Position numbers and translations under genes: made by a program
Part shown: positions 1-5,472 of the stretch, one piece after another
Position numbering within the stretch: position 1 is the first letter of the stretch
Layout: the number at the start of each line of letters is the position of its first letter
Notes under the pieces: model-generated
Database searches by the model: none
Seen by the model: only the letters and a program-made list of their open reading frames with translations
What the model was told of the DNA's origin: nothing
NCBI GenBank assembly: GCA_937916415.1
Contig: CALGGH010000226.1
Coordinates: 1-6,705, forward strand
Reading direction: 5' to 3'
DNA length: 6,705 nucleotides
Source: an uncultured Lachnospiraceae bacterium
GTDB taxonomy: Bacteria > Bacillota > Clostridia > Lachnospirales > Lachnospiraceae

Positions 1-123
1 GTCAAACGCCCATCTGCTTCTTCAGAAAGCCTCGGCGTAGCCCGCTACCCGCGTGCCATACTCTCTTTTGAGGGTGTCACCTTTAGCGCGAAAGCGTGGT
101 GGACGGACTGGCCTTCTGATTTG
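1..123. other. unassigned leader region at window start
   Basis: No gene is recognised here. The plus-strand frame beginning at base 1 has no stop codon and runs into the small peptide gene at 217, so it stays open from 1 to 333 without any ATG before the peptide's own start. The bases ACTCTCTTTTG near 60-70 recur near 408-418 behind the peptide gene, which hints that this stretch is a remnant of a related neighbouring unit or part of a conserved leader. A short inverted repeat, GTAGC then GCTAC, lies near 38-49. Whether this is leader, pseudogene or the tail of something upstream cannot be decided. Confidence 0.3.
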
Positions 124-156
124 CTCAGAGGGATTGACTGTTATCGCCCCTCTGAG
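124..156. repeat. 9-bp inverted repeat around the putative peptide promoter
   Basis: CTCAGAGGG (124-132) and CCCTCTGAG (148-156) are exact reverse complements separated by 15 bases. The interval contains TTGACT, the best -35 candidate for the downstream peptide gene. As DNA it could be an operator. As RNA, read from either strand, it could be a hairpin, but no run of T follows on either strand, so it is a poor intrinsic terminator. Confidence 0.5.
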
Positions 157-162
157 TATGGA
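134..162 (+). promoter_or_regulatory. candidate promoter of the small peptide gene
   Basis: TTGACT (134-139) and TATGGA (157-162) are separated by 17 bases. The -35 box matches consensus at five of six positions, the -10 box only at three. Transcription would start near 169, leaving a leader of about 48 bases before the ATG at 217. A weak promoter here would fit a toxin-like gene held below its antisense RNA, but the -10 match is poor and the call is tentative. Confidence 0.3.
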
Positions 163-216
163 ACTGTCGTACAGATGCTCCGACATCTAGTCGCACCGGA
201 AAGGAGGGCCTCGGAT

Positions 217-333
217 ATGTTGACGTTAGGTGAATTTATCGCTGTTATCGGCGTCTGCTTGACCAGCTTTGGCCTTGGCTACAAGCTCGGAAAAGACAGG
301 TCATCGAAGGATACTAAGAATGAACAGGAATAG
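217..333 (+). CDS. small single-helix membrane peptide, holin-like toxin type
   Basis: This 38-residue peptide begins MLTLGEFIAV. The start at 217 is fixed by a strong ribosome site, AAGGAGGG (201-208), eight bases upstream; the frame is also open further upstream but has no comparable site. Residues 7-22 form one hydrophobic membrane segment with a glycine pattern (G12, G19, G21, G25), followed by a charged tail of lysine, arginine, aspartate and glutamate (residues 23-38). This is the shape of the short hydrophobic peptides annotated as putative holin-like toxins in gut Firmicutes, which are known or suspected type I toxins that damage the membrane when over-produced. The stop codon lies inside a 10-bp hairpin, and a strong opposing promoter lies about 95 bases downstream, as expected for an antisense-controlled toxin. 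Toxicity is inferred; the assignment rests on size, shape and context. Confidence 0.75.
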   Translation: MLTLGEFIAVIGVCLTSFGLGYKLGKDRSSKDTKNEQE

Positions 334-364
334 CCGCCCCGGCGACCAACCAATGGCGGCTATT
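329..364. terminator. 10-bp hairpin overlapping the peptide stop codon
   Basis: AATAGCCGCC (329-338) pairs perfectly with GGCGGCTATT (355-364) across a 16-base loop. On the plus strand the tail is only mildly T-rich, and on the minus strand it reads CCTGTTCATTCTT, so the hairpin could act as a weak two-way terminator. It could equally be a stabilising 3' structure of the peptide mRNA and the landing site for the antisense RNA, since both strands form the same stem. Confidence 0.55.
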
Positions 365-388
365 TCTATAGCTTAAATTAAGGAGGCC

Positions 389-419
389 TGCCGTTAAGCC
401 GGTGGCACTCTCTTTTGTT
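389..419 (+). terminator. candidate terminator of the peptide mRNA
   Basis: TGCC (389-392) and GGCA (404-407) form a short stem enclosing a GC-rich 11-base loop, followed by CTCTCTTTTGTT. The stem is short for an intrinsic terminator, but its position just inside the start of the opposing antisense transcript and its pyrimidine-rich tail make it the best end point for the sense mRNA if that reads through the 329-364 hairpin. Confidence 0.35.
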
Positions 420-426
420 CATCTAC

Positions 427-455
427 ATCGTATCATTTGAGCGGTGGCTTGTCAA
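427..455 (-). promoter_or_regulatory. strong minus-strand promoter for the antisense RNA
   Basis: On the minus strand, TTGACA (455-450) is followed after exactly 17 bases by TACGAT (432-427). The -35 box is perfect and the -10 box matches at four of six positions. There is no intact coding sequence downstream on this strand before the small peptide gene it opposes, so its likely product is an untranslated antisense RNA starting near 420. Confidence 0.65.
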
Positions 456-800
456 ATATAGCTGCCCGCCAAAAGAACTCCGCCCAGCGTTAATCCAAAC
501 CCCCAATACAACTTGGGTACGAACAGGAACAGGATAACCATAGTAATAATGAACGCTATTACCTTTTTTGCTTTGTTTCCATCGGAGATTACCCCCATCT
601 ATAGTCTCAAAATAGGGAAGCCCGCTTTGTTTCCCAGCATATTTTCCAATATACAAGACCGTATCTCCTGTATTCAGGTTGGAGCCTGTCGGATAGGATC
701 CCAATGCAAAGAAATAATCCTGCGTTGCTGATTTTGTTGTCCCTCTATAAGATTGTAAAAATAAAATGGAAAAAGTAAATGAAAAGTAGATGAGAGGCAA
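452..800 (-). pseudogene. frameshifted remnant of a small membrane protein gene
   Basis: The minus-strand frame open from 800 encodes a plausible protein-like stretch with residues such as DYFFALGSYPTG and TGDTVLYIGKYAG, but offers no ATG or GTG start and no ribosome site; its first codon, TTG, lies inside the T-run of the tRNA terminator. Downstream the frame that makes sense changes: from about 590 to 452 the neighbouring frame encodes a basic turn and two clear membrane helices (VIAFIITMVILFLF and GFGLTLGGVLLAGSYI) before a TGA at 454-452. The switch coincides with a run of six A on this strand (564-569). Removing one A would join the two parts as ...WKQSKK then VIAFIITM. I read this as a decayed gene missing its start. 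An alternative is an independent 48-residue peptide starting at ATG 598, but it has no ribosome site. No family is recognised. Confidence 0.45.
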
Positions 801-832
801 AAAACAAGGATCCCGAAATCTCGAAACCCTTG
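799..832 (-). terminator. intrinsic terminator of the tRNA-Pro gene
   Basis: On the minus strand CAAGGGTTTCGA (832-821) pairs with TCGGGATCCTTG (816-805) over 12 positions, including G-T pairs, with a four-base loop. Six T follow (804-799). It starts 11 bases after the tRNA 3' end and is a textbook Rho-independent terminator. Confidence 0.85.
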
Positions 833-843
833 ATTTTACTTAA

Positions 844-916
844 TCGGAGTGACAAGACTTGAACTTGCGGCCTCTTCGTCCCTAACGAAGCGCTCTACCA
901 CCTGAGCCACACCCCG
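844..916 (-). tRNA. tRNA-Pro, anticodon AGG
   Basis: The 73-base minus-strand sequence folds as a complete tRNA: acceptor CGGGGTG/CACTCCG with one G-T pair, D stem GCTC/GAGC with loop AGGTGGTA, anticodon stem CTTCG/CGAAG with loop TTAGGGA, a five-base variable loop, and T stem GCAAG/CTTGT with loop TTCAAGT. The anticodon is AGG (883-881). The C1-G72 pair with A73, and G35, G36 and G37, are those of bacterial proline tRNA. CCA is not encoded and must be added after transcription. An A at position 34 is uncommon for bacterial proline tRNA, where TGG, GGG or CGG are usual; it would need editing to inosine, or would read CCU-type codons directly. The gene has its own promoter at 947-975 and terminator at 799-832, so it is a single-gene unit. 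Confidence 0.92.
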
Positions 917-946
917 ATATGCCGTATTTGGTTGGACAGCTTTATT

Positions 947-975
947 ATTGTATATGAATGAAGAATCAAAGTCAA
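947..975 (-). promoter_or_regulatory. promoter of the tRNA-Pro gene
   Basis: On the minus strand TTGACT (975-970), a 17-base spacer and TACAAT (952-947) give five of six matches in both boxes. Transcription should start near 940, about 24 bases before the mature tRNA end at 916. The upstream edge of the -35 box is five bases from the 25-bp repeat array. Confidence 0.8.
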
Positions 976-979
976 GTGG

Positions 980-1054
980 ATTTTGAGGATTTGTGTGCGT
1001 ACGTATTTTGAGGATTTGTGCGCTTACGTATTTTGAGGATTTATGCGCGTACGT
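980..1054. repeat. three tandem 25-bp direct repeats upstream of the tRNA promoter
   Basis: Copies occupy 980-1004, 1005-1029 and 1030-1054 with no gap. Each begins ATTTTGAGGATTT and ends TACGT; differences are confined to one or two bases in the middle (TGTGCG, GTGCGC or ATGCGC). The array directly abuts the tRNA-Pro promoter on its upstream side. Tandem phasing at 25 bp without spacers excludes a CRISPR. It may be a set of protein-binding sites or a simple minisatellite produced by slippage. Confidence 0.9.
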
Positions 1055-1101
1055 CCGCCTGATGATCGGATGCATGACGTCACTGTGGGATGGTTGATGA
1101 T

Positions 1102-1650
1102 TCAGAGCAGCCTGATCAGCTTGCAGTTGTCCAGGCCCCCGCTCCAGAAATCCTTGATGGGCAGTTTTTTGACCTGACAGATGATGCTGGAATTCATTGC
1201 TCCGTGACCCACTATCAGCACGTCCCTGCCTTGATCCAGATCCGGATATACCACCTCGTTCAGGAATTCGCCGGTTCTGGCAAACAGCTCGTCAAAGCTC
1301 TCCGATCCTCCCACGGAAACGTATTTTTCCGGTTCAAAGAAAAGAACGTTGATCGGACAGTCCGGTATCTGAAAGCTGTTTTCCGTGCCTTCGTAGTCGC
1401 CGAAACCCATTTCCACGAGCCTGTCATCCGTTATGATCGGGACGTCGCGTCCGTTCAGCATCATTTCAGCCGTTTCCTTTGCACGGGAAAGCGGTGAGCA
1501 ATAGCATACGTCAAAATGGACGTTACGATATTCCACTCCGGCCGAAAAGGCCATCCGTCTCCCTTCGTCATTGAGCGGGACGTCAGTCCTGCCCTGCATT
1601 TTCTTTTTGGCATTCCAGTCGGTTTTGCCGTGTCTCATAACGTATAGCAT
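1102..1650 (-). CDS. histidine phosphatase family protein (phosphoglycerate mutase-like)
   Basis: The 182-residue protein belongs to the histidine phosphatase superfamily, cytoplasmic enzymes that hydrolyse phosphate esters through a phosphohistidine. The catalytic set is complete: R6-H7-G8 near the N-terminus with H7 as nucleophile, R56 in YCSPLSRAKETAE (50-62), the acid E80, and the second histidine H149 in VGHGAMN (147-153). The length fits the small branch that includes alpha-ribazole phosphatases, phosphoserine phosphatases and broad-specificity sugar phosphatases; the sequence alone does not name the substrate. The ATG at 1650 is supported by GGAGAG (1662-1657). It follows the ABC exporter genes on the same strand and is probably the last gene of their operon, although a promoter in the gap 1651-1713 cannot be excluded. 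No terminator is visible between its stop and the repeats at 1054. Confidence 0.9.
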   Translation of the reverse strand: MLYVMRHGKTDWNAKKKMQGRTDVPLNDEGRRMAFSAGVEYRNVHFDVCYCSPLSRAKETAEMMLNGRDVPIITDDRLVEMGFGDYEGTENSFQIPDCPINVLFFEPEKYVSVGGSESFDELFARTGEFLNEVVYPDLDQGRDVLIVGHGAMNSSIICQVKKLPIKDFWSGGLDNCKLIRLL

Positions 1651-1696
1651 GGATCACTCTCCGCATTAAATTACAATCAGCTCGAAACGGCATCCG

Positions 1697-1708
1697 GTCC
1701 GATCGGAC
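1697..1708. repeat. 12-bp perfect palindrome ahead of the phosphatase gene
   Basis: GTCCGATCGGAC is fully self-complementary and lies between the possible microprotein stop and the phosphatase start, about 47 bases upstream of the latter. It is too short and lacks the T-run for a terminator. It might be an operator or a small RNA hairpin, or it may be chance. Confidence 0.35.
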
Positions 1709-1713
1709 GCGGC

Positions 1714-1794
1714 TCATACCGGCAAGTCTTCGCTTGCAAACCTCTTGATGTTCTTGTATGCCAATACGTTCAGCATGACCATGAGCGCGGTCAT
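1714..1794 (-). CDS. possible 26-residue membrane microprotein
   Basis: A short minus-strand frame begins with ATG at 1794, 22 bases after the permease stop codon. It encodes a hydrophobic start, MTALMVMLNVLAY, then a basic stretch KNIKRF and an acidic tail ending EDLPV. AAAGGGG (1805-1799) lies four bases before the ATG and can serve as ribosome site. The single short hydrophobic helix and the position directly behind a membrane permease in the same transcript suggest an accessory subunit or modulator of the transporter. Against this, the frame is very short and could arise by chance in an intercistronic gap. No family is recognised. Confidence 0.4.
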   Translation of the reverse strand: MTALMVMLNVLAYKNIKRFASEDLPV

Positions 1795-1816
1795 TATGCC
1801 CCTTTGCTTGACCGCG

Positions 1817-4714
1817 TCACTCCACGTTCTTCAAGGCTTCCGTCATCGGAATGCGTCGAATGCGTCTCATGTCGAAAAACACCACGATGAAATATGCTAT
1901 CAGAACCATGATCACCATTTCCACGGTGTCTCCCGGTCCCAGGTAAAACCTGAACCAGCCATTAAGCCCGTACATGACGTTGGCCCACATCGTCACCAGT
2001 ACTCCCCTGCAGATGAACGTGCCGATTATGGCTGAGACGATCACGACGATGGACGTGATGCGCACGTAGAGGCTGTTGATCTCCTCATTGGTATAGCCCA
2101 GCACCTTGACCATGGATATGGAAACGGCGCTCCTCTCTATGATGATCTTGGTCAGCAGGTATATGATGATCACGGCCATGAGCACGCAGATCACTTCGAA
2201 ATATCCCATGAAGGACCCCATGGAGTGATCCAGCTGGTTCGATATCTTGAGTGCGTCATCCAGCGTTACGACGGTTGCGATCACGTCCTCGTCAATGTCC
2301 GTGATCTTGTTTGCCGACAGGAAGCCAGTAAAAGAGCCCTCGTCCAGGTCGAACGTCCGGTTGAATTCGTCATTTGGCAGCAACACCGCCAGGGTTCCCG
2401 GCAGGTCATACGTATCCTTGATTACAAAGTCATAGGTCTTGTCTGAGTATTCTTCCTTGAGGGAAACGGACTGCCCGGCCCTGAGCGAAAACTTGTCCGC
2501 ATACGCCTCAGAAACGAGAACCTCGCCGCGGGCAGGGGACTCATTCACGTCAAAGTAACGGCTGTCATCCACGTACCCGTAAACGGTGATCTTTTCCCCG
2601 ACGTGAGGATCGCTCGTGGCCTCAAGCGTGGTGATGCTGTATTTTTCCGCCGATGGCTCAGAGGTCACGATCTCGTTGCCGTCCTTATCCTCCGTTCCCT
2701 TCAGCACGTACTGATAGTCAACCAATAAATAATCCGTCACGTGGTCCTGATAATTGCTCAGCGTGGCCGGAAGGCCTATCGCGAAGCCAAGCAACACGTC
2801 CACGAAACCAATGCCGGCAAACAGCACGAGATATCCCGGCACGTTCTGCAAAAACACCCTGATGCGAAAGCGTGTCATGAACTTAAGGTCAGGCAGCCGC
2901 ATCGCTTTTTTGTTCTTTTTGCTGCTGAGGTTTTTACGCAGAAACTGGAGCGGGCTGAACCTGAGCTTAACCTTCAAAACCGTAAAATTGACAGCCACCA
3001 TGATCAGTATGGGGATTATCGTCGTGCGCAAAAGAGCATCCGCGTTCCACCTGGTCACGTAAGCGGGCAGCGAGTATGAATTGTAGTACATCATGACCAC
3101 GACGTTCTTGAGGACCGAGTATCCCAGGACGTTGCCCATGACTGCCGCCGCGAAGGTCACCATCAGAGGCATCGTGACGTAATGACGAAGCATTTCATCC
3201 TTGGTATATCCTGAAGCCCTGAGGGTTCCTATTACGCCGGCTTCATTGACTATCGTGTTGGAGGCAGTGATCGCGAAGACGAATGCCAGCACGATCACGA
3301 GCACTATCAGCAGAACCTCGCACATGGATTTGTCCGAGCCCATGTCATTTGGAGCAAAGTGTATCGCCTGGTTCAGATACTCGGGGACGTAATCCGTGAG
3401 TTCGTTTTGGTGCTCTTCATAGGGCTCCAGCTTCTTGAGCTCGTCGCCTGCCGCCTCTGCTTCGTCTATGAGCGGCTGGAGGTCATCGGCATCTGCCTGA
3501 AGCGCATCTCCGCGGGCCTGCAGGTCGTCAGCCCTTGCCTGCAGTTCATCGCCGCGGGCCTGCAGGTCGTCGGCCTTCTTTTGCAGGGCTTCTCCCCTGG
3601 ACGTCATGTCCCTGACTTCAGCCTGTACTGATTCAGGCAAATAGGGAAGCAGCTGCTTGATCGCATCCTCGTCCAGCTGTGGAGTCGCTCCCGCAGTCAC
3701 GTCCCGAGCAGCGTCCGTACCGGGCATGATGCCCATCTGAACGAGCATCGGTTCAACGGATGCCATGATCCGCTGCTGCTCCCGTGCCAGTTCGGTGCCC
3801 TCGGCCTCAAGCTTTTCGCCCTCTTCCTTCAGTTCATCTCCCTCAGCCTCCAGGACGTCGGCCTCCGCTTCCAGTTCGTCCTTCCTGGCGGTTAACTCGT
3901 CTCCCTTGGCCTTGACGTCATCAATCAGATCCGTCCATTCATCGATCCTGTCGGCCAGTGCCTCGGCTTCGTCGGGATCATCCAGCATGCCGCCGGTAGC
4001 GGCCAGGGTGCCCAGCTTTTTGACGAGTTCGTCTGACATTTCCTTTTGCTCATTATCGTCAGACGGAGGAACGTCATACTTGAACGCATATTGACAGACC
4101 TCCGGCGAGTCAAGCACGTCATACTGCTCAGGAGTGACCACGCCTATGTTAAAGGTCAGCGCGTCGAACATCGTGTCCATGTTGCTTTTGTACAGGGTAC
4201 TGTAATCGGCAAAGGCAAGCAGTCCCACGACTTCCAGCGGCTCACCGTTCAGTGATATGCTGCTCCCGACAGTGATGCCGTTATTGTCGGCGTGCATGCG
4301 GTCGATGGCTATCTCGCCTTCCCTTTCCGGCAGCCGGCCCGACATGATGCATGCCCTGTTTACTTCTTTCCTGACCTTAAACGTGCGGATCACCGCATCG
4401 GATTCGCCGTCTCCGTCGGCATCCTCGTCAAAATCCTTGTAGTGCTGTTCATAAAGGGTGATGCCGGTTGCAGAGAAATCGCTCAGCAGTTCGTCCGTGG
4501 GCTCATCCTTCAGTTCGAAGTGCCCGTCCTCCACGTCATACAGTTCAAATCCGTCCGCAAGGGCAGCTTCCATGCTGTCATTGGCCACGTAGACGGCGGC
4601 AACTGCCCCGATGGTGAGAGTCAGCAGAAGGAATAGGGCCAGGTACTTTTTGAAGTCCTTCCGTATCTCCCTGTGCAGTCTTTTTCGTAATGGGTTTTTA
4701 GTCTTAGTCTTCAT
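1817..4714 (-). CDS. FtsX-like ABC transporter permease with long coiled-coil region
   Basis: This 965-residue integral membrane protein is the permease of an ABC exporter of the FtsX/MacB/LolC type, in which ATP hydrolysis drives movement of large extracytoplasmic domains. Eight membrane helices are visible: near 24-44, 466-484, 513-532, 563-580, 627-648, 835-856, 886-907 and 930-948. This gives two FtsX domains, each with a large outside region (about 45-465 and 649-834). Family-typical segments are SGRLPEREGEIAID (125-138), GTLRASGY (496-503) and MVKVLGY (868-874), the last two being the cytosolic coupling turns. Two heptad-repeat blocks, 271-312 (units like GDELTAR, KDELEAE) and 374-429 (units like ADDLQAR, GDELQAR), predict paired coiled coils in the first outer domain. 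The ATG at 4714 lies seven bases after the ATPase stop, so translation is probably coupled; only a weak GGTGA precedes it. The substrate is unknown; lipids, lipoproteins, peptides or antimicrobials are all possible. Confidence 0.9.
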   Translation of the reverse strand: MKTKTKNPLRKRLHREIRKDFKKYLALFLLLTLTIGAVAAVYVANDSMEAALADGFELYDVEDGHFELKDEPTDELLSDFSATGITLYEQHYKDFDEDADGDGESDAVIRTFKVRKEVNRACIMSGRLPEREGEIAIDRMHADNNGITVGSSISLNGEPLEVVGLLAFADYSTLYKSNMDTMFDALTFNIGVVTPEQYDVLDSPEVCQYAFKYDVPPSDDNEQKEMSDELVKKLGTLAATGGMLDDPDEAEALADRIDEWTDLIDDVKAKGDELTARKDELEAEADVLEAEGDELKEEGEKLEAEGTELAREQQRIMASVEPMLVQMGIMPGTDAARDVTAGATPQLDEDAIKQLLPYLPESVQAEVRDMTSRGEALQKKADDLQARGDELQARADDLQARGDALQADADDLQPLIDEAEAAGDELKKLEPYEEHQNELTDYVPEYLNQAIHFAPNDMGSDKSMCEVLLIVLVIVLAFVFAITASNTIVNEAGVIGTLRASGYTKDEMLRHYVTMPLMVTFAAAVMGNVLGYSVLKNVVVMMYYNSYSLPAYVTRWNADALLRTTIIPILIMVAVNFTVLKVKLRFSPLQFLRKNLSSKKNKKAMRLPDLKFMTRFRIRVFLQNVPGYLVLFAGIGFVDVLLGFAIGLPATLSNYQDHVTDYLLVDYQYVLKGTEDKDGNEIVTSEPSAEKYSITTLEATSDPHVGEKITVYGYVDDSRYFDVNESPARGEVLVSEAYADKFSLRAGQSVSLKEEYSDKTYDFVIKDTYDLPGTLAVLLPNDEFNRTFDLDEGSFTGFLSANKITDIDEDVIATVVTLDDALKISNQLDHSMGSFMGYFEVICVLMAVIIIYLLTKIIIERSAVSISMVKVLGYTNEEINSLYVRITSIVVIVSAIIGTFICRGVLVTMWANVMYGLNGWFRFYLGPGDTVEMVIMVLIAYFIVVFFDMRRIRRIPMTEALKNVE
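3510..3571. repeat. 20-bp direct repeat within the coiled-coil coding region
   Basis: CCGCGGGCCTGCAGGTCGTC occurs at 3510-3529 and again at 3552-3571, exactly 42 bases (14 codons, two heptads) apart. It encodes the same DDLQARG unit in both copies. The near-identity at DNA level suggests recent duplication of heptad units in the permease, or slippage that keeps the repeat length variable. Confidence 0.85.
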
Positions 4715-4721
4715 GTCAGTA

Positions 4722-5432
4722 TCACCAATCCAGCTCCGTTGCGCTTATCTTGTTTTCGTTGATCACGTTCTTTCTGACCTGTCCGTCACGCAGCTTGATC
4801 GTATGATCGGCCATGTGCTGGATGGCCTCATTATGCGTGACCATGATCACGGTGTTGCCATACTTCTGATTGACGTCCTCGATGAGCTTAAGAATGTCCT
4901 TGGAGGTGTTGTAGTCAAGGGCTCCCGTCGGCTCGTCGCAAAGCAGTATGTCAGGATTCTTGATGATCGCGCGGCCAATCGAAGTACGCTGCTGCTGTCC
5001 GCCGGAAAGCTGGTTGGGAAGCTTGTTCCTGTGATCGTACAGGCCGAGCGTTTCGAGCAGTTCGTTTATGTCCAGGGGATTGTCGGAAAGATATGCTCCG
5101 ACTTCGATGTTTTCCTGTACCGTCAGGTTGGGAATCAGGTTGTACAGCTGGAATACGTAACCCAGATGCCTGCGCCTGTACTGAGTCAGTGTCTTTTCAT
5201 CCATGTCGCGCAGCTTGTCGCCGCCTATGGAAATGTAGCCGTCATCGGCACTGTCTATGCCTCCTATGATGTTGAGCAGGGTGGACTTGCCCGATCCGGA
5301 AGGTCCGAGCAGCACGCAAAACTCGCCCCTTGCCACTGAAAAATCCGTACCCTTCAGGACTTCCTGCCTGCTGTCTCCCTCGCCGAAAGCCTTGTAGACG
5401 TTGCATACGTTAAGAAACTTATCGTTCGACAT
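4722..5432 (-). CDS. ABC transporter ATP-binding protein, MacB/LolD type
   Basis: This 236-residue cytoplasmic ATPase powers the adjacent FtsX-like permease. All ABC motifs are present: Walker A GPSGSGKS (43-50), Q-loop Q95 in YVFQLYNLIPNLT, signature LSGGQQQR (142-149), Walker B ILLCDEP (162-168) with catalytic E167, D-loop ALD (171-173) and switch histidine H200. The FQLYNLIPNLTVQENIE and DEPTGALD segments are typical of the MacB/LolD/FtsE branch that pairs with FtsX permeases. After the usual R149 the text is TSIGRA where relatives commonly read VAIARA, a minor change. The ATG at 5432 has a good ribosome site AAGGAG (5446-5441) eight bases upstream. The gene is first in the operon, driven by the promoter at 5498-5525, and ends seven bases before the permease. 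The C-terminal 20 residues, charged and polar, lie beyond the conserved domain. Confidence 0.96.
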   Translation of the reverse strand: MSNDKFLNVCNVYKAFGEGDSRQEVLKGTDFSVARGEFCVLLGPSGSGKSTLLNIIGGIDSADDGYISIGGDKLRDMDEKTLTQYRRRHLGYVFQLYNLIPNLTVQENIEVGAYLSDNPLDINELLETLGLYDHRNKLPNQLSGGQQQRTSIGRAIIKNPDILLCDEPTGALDYNTSKDILKLIEDVNQKYGNTVIMVTHNEAIQHMADHTIKLRDGQVRKNVINENKISATELDW

Positions 5433-5472
5433 ATGTCAGTCTCCTTGTATTTTTAGTAGTATTATTTTCGTT

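Larger units (their letters stand above)
316..420 (-). ncRNA. predicted antisense RNA, possible type I antitoxin
   Basis: A promoter on the minus strand at 427-455 should start an RNA near 420 that runs toward and into the 3' end of the small peptide gene. Its first part can fold on TGCC/GGCA (407-389). It then covers the 10-bp hairpin at 329-364, after which transcription could end in the moderately T-rich bases 328-314. The RNA would be about 100 nt long and would pair with the last 15 or so bases of the peptide coding region and its 3' untranslated region. This convergent, 3'-overlapping layout is that of the TxpA/RatA family in Bacillus. The ends are estimates from the promoter and hairpin only. 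Confidence 0.45.

Noticed and set aside
799..916. tRNA-Pro 3' end as an integration site
   Set aside because: No integrase gene and no second copy of the tRNA 3' end occur in the window, so an attachment site cannot be supported.
980..1054. Repeat array as a small CRISPR
   Set aside because: The 25-bp units are directly tandem with no spacers, and there are no cas genes nearby.
836..1075. Minus-strand open frame covering the tRNA
   Set aside because: It runs through the tRNA-Pro gene, its promoter and the repeats, which explain the sequence fully.
1075..1082. TGACGTCA palindrome downstream of the phosphatase gene
   Set aside because: An isolated 8-bp palindrome with no nearby promoter; chance is a sufficient explanation given the ACGT-rich surroundings.
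1090..1497. Plus-strand open frame of 135 codons
   Set aside because: It is the complement of the histidine phosphatase gene, which has a complete catalytic set.
3765..4094. Serine-rich plus-strand frame
   Set aside because: The serine richness is the complement of the Glu/Ala/Asp-rich heptad region of the permease, not a real protein.
1817..4700. High frequency of ACGT across the permease gene
   Set aside because: It follows from codon choice: C-ending Asp, Asn, Tyr and His codons before valine, and ACG threonine codons, so no special signal is needed.
4611..5339. Plus-strand open frame of about 240 codons
   Set aside because: It lies opposite the ABC ATPase, whose motifs are all intact on the minus strand; the plus-strand translation shows no domain and no ribosome site. 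It is a shadow of GC-rich coding sequence.
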